NCBI GenBank assembly: GCA_958420075.1
Contig: CATZIM010000060.1
Span: 1 to 8,542, forward strand
Source of the DNA: an uncultured Clostridia bacterium
GTDB taxonomy: Bacteria > Bacillota > Clostridia > Lachnospirales > Anaerotignaceae
DNA length: 8,542 nt
Reading direction: 5' to 3'
A program made the position numbers and the translations under genes. Shown one piece after another: positions 1-5,550 of the stretch (positions are counted from its first letter, which is position 1; every line of letters begins with the position of its first letter). The notes below the pieces were generated by a model that was not told the DNA's origin, did no database searches, and saw nothing but the letters and a program-made list of their open reading frames with translations.

Positions 1-19
1 CATAGAGGAGGAAACACCA

Positions 20-1456
20 ATGGCAAAAGAAAAGAAATTTGTAGAATCCATCACCGATATGGAGCTGGATTTCCCCCAGTGGTATACGGACGTAGTAAAA
101 AAAGCTGACCTGACAGAATATTCTTCTCTGAAAGGCTGCATGATCATCCGTCCTTATGGCTACGCAATCTGGGAACTGATCCAGAAACAGCTGGATGAAC
201 GCTTCAAAGCAACAGGTCATGAAAACGTATACATGCCCATGTTCATCCCCGAAAGTCTGCTGCAGAAAGAAAAAGACCATGTAGAAGGCTTCGCACCTGA
301 AGTTGCATGGGTAACCCACGGCGGCGACAAAAAACTGGAAGAACGTATCTGCGTTCGTCCTACTTCCGAAACACTGTTCTGCGAACATTACGCAAACATC
401 ATCCAGTCTTACCGTGACCTGCCTAAACTTTACAACCAGTGGTGCTCCGTTGTACGTTGGGAAAAAACAACACGTCCTTTCCTGCGTACTATGGAATTTT
501 TGTGGCAGGAAGGTCATACTGCACATGCTACCGCAGAAGAAGCACAGGAAGAAACTCTGAGAATGCTGAACGTATATGCTGATTTCTGCCGTGACGTACT
601 GGCTATTCCTGTTATCAAAGGCGAAAAAACAGAAAAAGAACGTTTCGCAGGCGCAGCACACACATTCACCATCGAAAGCTTGATGCACGACGGTAAAGCA
701 CTGCAGTCCGGTACTAGCCACAACTTTGGCGATGGTTTCGCAAAAGCATTCGGCATCCAGTACACAGACAAAGACAACAAACTGCAGTATGTTCACCAGA
801 CCAGCTGGGGCATGACCACCAGACTGATCGGCGCCATCATCATGGTACACGGTGACAACAGCGGTCTGGTACTGCCTCCTATGATCGCGCCTACACAGGT
901 TGTTATCATCCCCATCGCACAGCACAAAGAAGGCGTACTGGAAAAAGCTGGCGAACTGAAAGACAGACTCTCTTCCATCTGCCGTATCAAACTGGACGAC
1001 TCCGACAAATCCGCTGGCTGGAAATTCAGCGAATACGAAATGAAAGGCGTGCCTCTGCGTCTGGAAATCGGTCCTAAGGATATGGAAAAGAACCAGGCTG
1101 TTCTGGCAAGACGTGACACAGGCGAAAAGATCGTTGTTTCTCTGGATGAACTGGAAACAAAGATCCCTGAACTGCTGAAAGACATTCAGGCAAATCTGCT
1201 GCAGAAAGCAACAGAACGTCGTGACTCCAAAACATACGTTGCACACAACATGGAAGAATTTGAAAAAGAAATCAACGAAACACCTGGTTTCATCAAAGCT
1301 ATGTGGTGCGGCGATCAGGCATGTGAAGATGCCATCAAAGAAAAAACAGCTGCAACCAGCAGATGTATTCCTTTTGAACAGGAAGAAATCGACACCGTTT
1401 GCGTATGCTGCGGCAAACCTGCAAAACACATGGTTTACTGGGGCAGAGCATATTAA
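20..1456 (+). CDS. proS: Prolyl-tRNA synthetase, archaeal/eukaryote-like type (ProS type 3)
   Basis: Cytoplasmic class II aminoacyl-tRNA synthetase that joins proline to tRNA-Pro using ATP. The 478 residues match the short form of the family, which lacks the bacterial editing insertion between motifs 2 and 3. Class II signatures are visible: motif 1 region around RPYGYAIWE (44-52), VRPTSE (112-117), motif 2 with RWEKTTRPF (146-154) and FLWQEGH (160-166), and motif 3 GMTTRLIGA (264-272) ending near HGDNSGL (277-283). The anticodon-binding domain begins near APTQVVIIP (290-298). The C-terminal domain carries C430, C435, C461 and C464, the spacing of the four zinc-binding cysteines known in this family, and the chain ends in Tyr478, as in the Thermus-type enzyme. 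The start is supported by AGAGGAGG at 4-11, 8 nt before the ATG. Only 19 nt of leader are in the window, so any T-box cannot be seen. An intrinsic terminator follows 25 bp after the stop. Confidence 0.98.
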   Translation: MAKEKKFVESITDMELDFPQWYTDVVKKADLTEYSSLKGCMIIRPYGYAIWELIQKQLDERFKATGHENVYMPMFIPESLLQKEKDHVEGFAPEVAWVTHGGDKKLEERICVRPTSETLFCEHYANIIQSYRDLPKLYNQWCSVVRWEKTTRPFLRTMEFLWQEGHTAHATAEEAQEETLRMLNVYADFCRDVLAIPVIKGEKTEKERFAGAAHTFTIESLMHDGKALQSGTSHNFGDGFAKAFGIQYTDKDNKLQYVHQTSWGMTTRLIGAIIMVHGDNSGLVLPPMIAPTQVVIIPIAQHKEGVLEKAGELKDRLSSICRIKLDDSDKSAGWKFSEYEMKGVPLRLEIGPKDMEKNQAVLARRDTGEKIVVSLDELETKIPELLKDIQANLLQKATERRDSKTYVAHNMEEFEKEINETPGFIKAMWCGDQACEDAIKEKTAATSRCIPFEQEEIDTVCVCCGKPAKHMVYWGRAY

Positions 1457-1481
1457 TTTTCCAAACCACATCAAAAATATC

Positions 1482-1518
1482 AAAGGCATGGGATCATTAC
1501 AAATCCCATGCCTTTTTT
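1482..1518 (+). terminator. Rho-independent terminator of proS
   Basis: A perfect 13-bp stem (1482-1494 with 1503-1515) around an 8-nt loop, followed by a U-run to 1518. The core of the stem is GGCATGGGAT/ATCCCATGCC. It lies 25 bp downstream of the proS stop and faces the right way to end that transcript. Confidence 0.93.
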
Positions 1519-1625
1519 ATGAGCATAAAAAGCCTGAAGCAAAAGCAGATTCCCTATCAGAAATCACTGCTTTTCTGAATTTCTAAATGGGAACCGCGAG
1601 GACTGCCTTCACAAGGAAAATTTCA

Positions 1626-1680
1626 GAAAAAAAGATAGCCGGAACCCTCTTTTATCCTAAGGATTCCGGCCATTTTTATT
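1626..1680. terminator. Bidirectional terminator between convergent proS and the secreted-protein gene
   Basis: The stem GCCGGAA (1638-1644) pairs with TTCCGGC (1664-1670), with a few further pairs inside. On the - strand the hairpin is followed, after a few bases, by a run of T (the complement of the A-tract 1626-1633), so it can end the leftward secreted-protein gene, whose stop is at 1721-1723. On the + strand it is followed by a T-rich stretch (1673-1680), so it may also catch read-through from proS. The - strand role is the better supported. Confidence 0.8.
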
Positions 1681-1720
1681 TTCTTATGAAGATGTCCCTA
1701 ATACTTCATTTTTGTTCCTA

Positions 1721-2923
1721 TTATTTTGTTGTCAAACTGAAATTTACATGGGGTACTTTTCCGCTTGTATTATTATATCCAGAACGTGTGAAAGTAAAGC
1801 TGTATGTACCATCACCATTATCAGTCAGGTTAGATTCCCCTGTGTCACAGTTCAGTACAGGCATAACACCATCAACTGTTTTCACTGTGAAAACAACAGT
1901 TTTATCTTTCAAATTCATAGAAGCTTCAATTTTTACAGTTTCATTTTTTTCCATTACAATGGATTCACTTCCATCAACAGAACATGTTACAGAATCAATG
2001 CCTGCATCGGTATCTGCATAAGTGAAGCTGTAGTCACGTCTGCCGACACCTTCTTCCGCAGGTTCGCTTTTTACCAGATTTACAACATTATTTTCTGTAC
2101 CAATGGTAATTCCCTGACCACCAATAACTTTGTAGCCGTCTTTTTCCAGTTCTTCCACTGTCAATTCTGTACCATATGTAACTGTACGGCTTTCTGTATC
2201 TACCAAAGAACTGCCATACTGTCCATCGTTATTATTGACATAGTAGTGAATGGTTAAAGGATATTCATTTACAGAATATTTTGCTTCCAGTTTGATTTCA
2301 TTTTCGTCATTTGCGGAAGCAATCAAATCTGCTGTAAAAGTACCTTCTACCTTTTGGTCATCCAAATACCAACCTTCAAATGTGTAGCCCTCTTTTTCAT
2401 CAGGATTACTCAGTTCAATACTTTCGCCTACTTTTGCAGAACCGATTTCGTTGCCATCTTCATCTACAAAGTGATATGTAATTTTTTCTGCTCCCAGATA
2501 AAAAGCAACATCTTTGCCAAAGCACCATGCTTCCGCGCCTTTATCTGTAAAGCTGAATTCATAATCACCATTTTCATTTTTTCTAAAATCATTTTCTACG
2601 ACATTTTTCCCAGTAAGGGATGTCAATTCATAACCAGGTGCTACATCTACAGTAAAAGTCGTCACATTTGTGTAGCTATCTCTCCAAACAATGGTGCCTG
2701 TCTGTGTAGTTGTAGTTTCTCCTACCTGCAATGTTTCCAAAGATGCAGTATCATTTGTATCGCTGCATGTGACAGATTCGATGCCTTCTGTACCTGCTTC
2801 ATAAGTAAAGTGATACTTTGCAGGCGCTCCATCTTTCCAGTTCAATGCATAGGCACTGGGTGCCATAACTGCTGATGCCAAAGAAATGACCACCGCACTT
2901 GTCAAAACTTGTTTTTTGTTCAT
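1721..2923 (-). CDS. Secreted modular protein with InlB B-repeat and MucBP-like domains
   Basis: A 400-residue exported protein of unknown specific function. Residues 1-26 form a typical signal peptide: MNKK, a hydrophobic core, then cleavage expected after AYA. The mature part has four modules. An N-terminal module (about 37-131, starting YHFTY with SVTCS around C53) comes first. An InlB/Flg_new-type B-repeat follows (about 148-217; YHFVDEDGNEIG and GYTFEGWYLDD are characteristic). Next is a MucBP-like segment (about 221-285; LTIHYYV, DGYKVIGG). A C-terminal module (about 298-400, starting YSFTY with SVTCS around C314) resembles the first. No LPXTG motif, SLH domain, choline-binding repeat or C-terminal membrane segment is visible, so it is probably released or held non-covalently. 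The start is placed at 2923 rather than the upstream in-frame ATG at 2956, because that ATG lies next to the -10 box, upstream of the likely transcription start, and AAAGGGG sits 9 nt before 2923. Such domains usually act in adhesion or surface interaction; that role is inferred here. Confidence 0.85.
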   Translation of the reverse strand: MNKKQVLTSAVVISLASAVMAPSAYALNWKDGAPAKYHFTYEAGTEGIESVTCSDTNDTASLETLQVGETTTTQTGTIVWRDSYTNVTTFTVDVAPGYELTSLTGKNVVENDFRKNENGDYEFSFTDKGAEAWCFGKDVAFYLGAEKITYHFVDEDGNEIGSAKVGESIELSNPDEKEGYTFEGWYLDDQKVEGTFTADLIASANDENEIKLEAKYSVNEYPLTIHYYVNNNDGQYGSSLVDTESRTVTYGTELTVEELEKDGYKVIGGQGITIGTENNVVNLVKSEPAEEGVGRRDYSFTYADTDAGIDSVTCSVDGSESIVMEKNETVKIEASMNLKDKTVVFTVKTVDGVMPVLNCDTGESNLTDNGDGTYSFTFTRSGYNNTSGKVPHVNFSLTTK

Positions 2924-2930
2924 ATTGCTA

Positions 2931-2939
2931 TTCCCCTTT
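2931..2939 (-). promoter_or_regulatory. Ribosome binding site that fixes the start of the secreted protein
   Basis: On the - strand AAAGGGGAA lies with its G-run 9 nt before the ATG at 2923. It falls within the longer in-frame reading from 2956, so it decides in favour of the downstream start, which also begins a clean signal peptide. Confidence 0.8.
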
Positions 2940-2956
2940 GCATAATATTTTAGCAT

Positions 2957-2985
2957 ATTTTACTATATCATATAAAATTTGTCAA
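2957..2985 (-). promoter_or_regulatory. Consensus sigma-A promoter of the secreted-protein gene
   Basis: On the - strand there is a perfect -35 TTGACA (2980-2985), a 17-bp spacer, and -10 TAAAAT (2957-2962, one mismatch to TATAAT). Transcription should begin near 2950, leaving a leader of about 27 nt before the ATG at 2923. The DNA upstream of the -35 is very AT-rich and could act as an UP element. Confidence 0.85.
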
Positions 2986-2992
2986 ATTTTAT
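2972..2992. promoter_or_regulatory. Perfect inverted repeat over the -35 box, candidate operator
   Basis: The arms ATAAAATTTG (2972-2981) and CAAATTTTAT (2983-2992) are exact reverse complements around a single central base (2982). The dyad covers the whole -35 element (2980-2985) of the secreted-protein promoter, the geometry of a repressor site that blocks RNA polymerase. The arms are almost pure A/T in an AT-rich region, so chance is possible. No regulator gene is adjacent. Confidence 0.45.
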
Positions 2993-3165
2993 TATGCAAT
3001 TCATATATTTACTATAATATTTTTTCGTGTAGTATTTGTATGTTACAACATTCTTCTATTTTTCTTTTTTATGCCGTTTTTTTCATCGCTTCCTATCTAT
3101 TCCGAAACTTTTTTCTTATTTTCCAGACAAAATATTAAAAAAATAAATACTATCCTATTTTTCTG
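2993..3165. other. AT-rich intergenic spacer without recognised content
   Basis: This stretch lies between the secreted-gene promoter and the terminator of the smc-ftsY operon. It is strongly A/T-biased with many homopolymer T and A runs. I see no credible small gene (no start with a ribosome binding site), no RNA gene and no long repeat. Confidence 0.6.
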
Positions 3166-3219
3166 CAAAAACAAAACCCCCATTGCAAGTCAATCTAAAT
3201 GATCAACTTGTAATGGGGG
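3166..3219 (-). terminator. Rho-independent terminator of the smc-ftsY-SUFU operon
   Basis: The arms 3177-3190 and 3206-3219 (CCCCCATTGCAAGT against ACTTGTAATGGGGG) form a 14-position stem with one non-Watson-Crick pair (3185/3211). A short inner pairing follows (3193-3195 with 3201-3203). On the - strand the hairpin is followed by TTTTGTTTTTG (complement of 3166-3176). It begins 11 bp after the stop of the SUFU-domain gene and closes the leftward operon. Confidence 0.9.
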
Positions 3220-3230
3220 GCATTCTTTTA

Positions 3231-3986
3231 TTATTCTTCTGTTTTTGTTTCTTCCTCCAGACATACATTGGGTCTGTCAGGGAAAATGATCATACCAAAG
3301 CCATTGATGCCAACCATCTTCTGCAGCAGTGCTTCGCCGCCTTCCTGCTGTTTGAAGTCAATTTCTTCTTTATACAGGGGCAGCAGCGCATACAGATTGA
3401 TGAGCGTACCATCTTTCGCATGGAACATGCTGATAGCTTCGTTCAACGCGGAAATCATAACACCGCACAGTTTTGTGCTGGCTTCGTCATAAGACACGTA
3501 TTTATCGGAGTTGGGAATAGTATGTCCCCAACCCAGCCAGCTTTTATATTCATGAGGGAATCTTGCCAGATACTGCAGCAGATCCACAGGCCACCAAAAG
3601 GTGTTGTTATATGTTTCCCCTTCCGCAGGCTCCGGCAGCTGCCAACCGGAAGGCAGCAGTGCAATGAGTTCTGCCCTCTCCAGCATCTGATAATCGGGAT
3701 AAAATTCATCAGGCAGTTTCATGGGCAATGCGCTCATACCAACGGTATAGAGCACATGGAAATCCTGTTTTGTAGGTGCTTCCAGAATATGAATATCTAC
3801 CTGCAAGTAATCGTTTAATTTATCAAAGAAAACTCGTTCTGTACGTCCAGGGAAGCATTTGTTCATATGCTTCTGGATTTCCTGGCTATAAGGTGTGGTA
3901 TGCACAGGACGCTGTTTTTCATTCTTTTTAGGCTCCTGATGGCGTACCACCGTTGTTTCTTCATTCTGCAAATTCTTTTCTTCCAT
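3231..3986 (-). CDS. Suppressor-of-fused (SUFU) domain protein
   Basis: A 251-residue soluble protein without a signal peptide or membrane segment. After a charged, probably disordered tail (1-30), the body resembles the bacterial SUFU family: HVLYTVGMSALPMKLP (77-92), ERAELIALLPSGW (103-115), WWPVDLLQYLARFPHEYKSWLGWGHTI (131-157), an INLYALLPLYKEEIDF stretch (196-211), and a C-terminal GING segment (226-229). The animal homologue restrains Hedgehog signalling. Bacterial members are mostly uncharacterised, and some have been linked by gene neighbourhood to immunity against polymorphic toxins. No toxin gene is visible here. The ATG at 3986 follows ftsY by 14 bp and has AGAGGA at 3994-3999, 7 nt upstream, so the gene is very likely co-transcribed as the last cistron of the smc-ftsY operon, which terminates 11 bp after its stop. 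The family call rests on motif recognition; the cellular role is unknown. Confidence 0.8.
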   Translation of the reverse strand: MEEKNLQNEETTVVRHQEPKKNEKQRPVHTTPYSQEIQKHMNKCFPGRTERVFFDKLNDYLQVDIHILEAPTKQDFHVLYTVGMSALPMKLPDEFYPDYQMLERAELIALLPSGWQLPEPAEGETYNNTFWWPVDLLQYLARFPHEYKSWLGWGHTIPNSDKYVSYDEASTKLCGVMISALNEAISMFHAKDGTLINLYALLPLYKEEIDFKQQEGGEALLQKMVGINGFGMIIFPDRPNVCLEEETKTEE

Positions 3987-4000
3987 TTTTCTGTCCTCTC

Positions 4001-5536
4001 TTATGCTTCTTCACCAAACAACGCTTTGGCAAAATCTTCTGCGTGGAATTTCTGCAAATCTTCGATGCCTTCCCCAACGCCGATATAACGTACAGGGATT
4101 TTCAGTTCACTCTTGATGGCAACAACGATACCACCCTTTGCGGTACCATCCAGTTTTGTCAGAATAATGCCTGTGATGTCTGCCACTTCCATGAATACTT
4201 TTGCCTGCTGCAAAGCATTCTGTCCGGTAGTTGCATCCAGCACGAGATATGTTTCTTTATGTGCCGCAGGATATTCCCGCTCAATGACGCGGGAAATTTT
4301 CCGCAATTCTTCCATCAGGTTCTTTTTGTTATGAAGACGTCCTGCTGTATCGCAGATGAGCAGGTCTGTTTTGCGGTTTCTTGCTGCATGAACTGCGTCA
4401 AACACAACTGCCGCAGGGTCTGCGTTTTCTTCGTGTTTGATGACTTCGATACCGGCACGCTGTCCCCAAACTTCCAGCTGGTCGATGGCTGCCGCACGAA
4501 AAGTATCCGCTGCCGCCAGCAATACAGACTTGCCTTCGTTTTTGAAGTTATGAGAAAGTTTCCCGATGGTTGTGGTCTTACCAACACCATTGACACCAAT
4601 GACCAGCATCACTGTAGGAGAAGGCAGATTTTCTTCTTCCTCTACTCCATCCTGCAAAATGGCTGTAATTTCATCAATGAGCATATCTTTGATGACTGCA
4701 GGGTCTGTGGCGCGTTCTTTTTTCACACGCTGACGCAGATTTTCCACGATATCCATGGTAGTCTGTACGCCCATATCCGCCATAATAAGAGCTTCTTCCA
4801 GTTCTTCAAACAAATCCTCGTCGATCTTGGTAAAGCTGCCCAGAACAGTGTCTACGCCGCCCAGAATATTCTTTCTGGTCTTATCCAGTCCTTCTTTCAG
4901 ACGGGCAAAAAAACCTTTTTTCTCTTTCACAGGGGCTGGTGCTTCTTCGGGAACATCTTCTGTTTTAGCTTCTTCTGCTGTTTCTTCTGCGGCTGTTTCT
5001 TCTGCGGCTTCTTCCGCTTCCTGCTCTGCTTCCAATTCTTCTGCTACAAAATCAGCCAGTTCTTCCACAAACTGCTGTCCTTCCGCGTCAGTTTCTTCCA
5101 CGAATTTTTCTTCAGCGGTTTCCACCTGTAATTCTCTTTCGCTTTCCGCTGCCGCTTCCAGACCTTCTTCCACCAATTCTGTCAATTCTTCTGTAAAGGC
5201 TTCCGCATCTTCCGGCACAACAGTTTCCTCTGTGGTCAGTTCGATTTCCACTTCTGGTTCTTCTTCCGCAGCGGCAATATCATCATTTTCCTGATACAGT
5301 GTGCCGCCGGCTTTTTCGTGGAACTCAATTTCTTCTTCGTCCATCACTTCATGGACTGCCTGATTGATGGCGGTTGTGGTTCCCAGATTTTCATTGACAT
5401 TGAGTACAATATCCTCTTCTTTTTCCGGAGCAGTATTTACCTCAATGCCTGCAATCTCCACAACGTCTTTTTCTTCTGTCTGTTCCACCACAGGCTGTTC
5501 CTGCGGTTTCTTCTTTAAAAAATCAAAAAATCCCAT
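4001..5536 (-). CDS. ftsY: Signal recognition particle receptor FtsY
   Basis: SRP-receptor GTPase that pairs with Ffh at the membrane and delivers ribosome-nascent chain complexes to the Sec translocon. The 511 residues divide into an acidic N-terminal region (1 to about 205) and an NG domain (about 206-511). GTPase motifs are intact: GVNGVGKTT (314-322), DTFRAAA with DQL (344-353), DTAGR (396-400), [10 protein letters not shown] (460-469) and GVGEGIEDL (486-494). Two short amphipathic, basic segments could bind lipid: GFFDFLKKK at the very N-terminus and [14 protein letters not shown] at 207-220. The region between them is dominated by Glu and Ala, and its DNA includes a 15-bp tandem repeat. 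The Bacillus subtilis protein is about 330 residues, so this acidic region is long for a Gram-positive FtsY. The ATG at 5536 has GAGGTG at 5542-5547, 5 nt upstream, and lies 14 bp after the smc stop, indicating one operon. Confidence 0.98.
   Translation of the reverse strand: MGFFDFLKKKPQEQPVVEQTEEKDVVEIAGIEVNTAPEKEEDIVLNVNENLGTTTAINQAVHEVMDEEEIEFHEKAGGTLYQENDDIAAAEEEPEVEIELTTEETVVPEDAEAFTEELTELVEEGLEAAAESERELQVETAEEKFVEETDAEGQQFVEELADFVAEELEAEQEAEEAAEETAAEETAEEAKTEDVPEEAPAPVKEKKGFFARLKEGLDKTRKNILGGVDTVLGSFTKIDEDLFEELEEALIMADMGVQTTMDIVENLRQRVKKERATDPAVIKDMLIDEITAILQDGVEEEENLPSPTVMLVIGVNGVGKTTTIGKLSHNFKNEGKSVLLAAADTFRAAAIDQLEVWGQRAGIEVIKHEENADPAAVVFDAVHAARNRKTDLLICDTAGRLHNKKNLMEELRKISRVIEREYPAAHKETYLVLDATTGQNALQQAKVFMEVADITGIILTKLDGTAKGGIVVAIKSELKIPVRYIGVGEGIEDLQKFHAEDFAKALFGEEA
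4977..5006. repeat. 15-bp tandem repeat in the ftsY acidic linker
   Basis: GCTGTTTCTTCTGCG occurs at 4977-4991 and again, exactly, at 4992-5006. Diverged copies on both sides give a run of Ala-Glu-Glu-Thr-Ala-type pentapeptides around residues 174-190 of FtsY. The unit is a multiple of three, so gain or loss of copies would change linker length without breaking the frame. Confidence 0.8.
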
Positions 5537-5550
5537 ATTTTCACCTCAAA

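Noticed and set aside
514..1185. Two - strand open frames inside proS
   Set aside because: They are antisense to well-conserved catalytic and anticodon-binding regions of proS and have no recognisable protein features.
1541..1574. Hairpin downstream of proS as a third terminator
   Set aside because: Only 8 pairs, few of them G-C, with an 18-nt loop and a short T-run inside the stem. It is too weak next to the two clear terminators.
1221..1586. A 121-codon + strand frame overlapping the end of proS
   Set aside because: It is out of frame with proS, runs through the terminator hairpin, and its product is the compositional shadow of proS.
2899..3138. A small + strand frame across the promoter and AT-rich spacer
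   Set aside because: The product is hydrophobic only because of T-rich DNA. There is no ribosome binding site, and it overlaps the better-supported promoter on the other strand.
3953..5131. A 392-codon open frame on the + strand opposite ftsY
   Set aside because: Its product is an implausible Phe/Cys-rich chain that mirrors the Glu-rich codons of ftsY. There is no credible ribosome binding site, and ftsY on the other strand has all GTPase motifs.
4755..5294. Ser-rich open frame opposite the acidic region of ftsY
   Set aside because: This is a low-complexity shadow of GAA/GAG and GCx codons read on the other strand, with no homology-like motifs.
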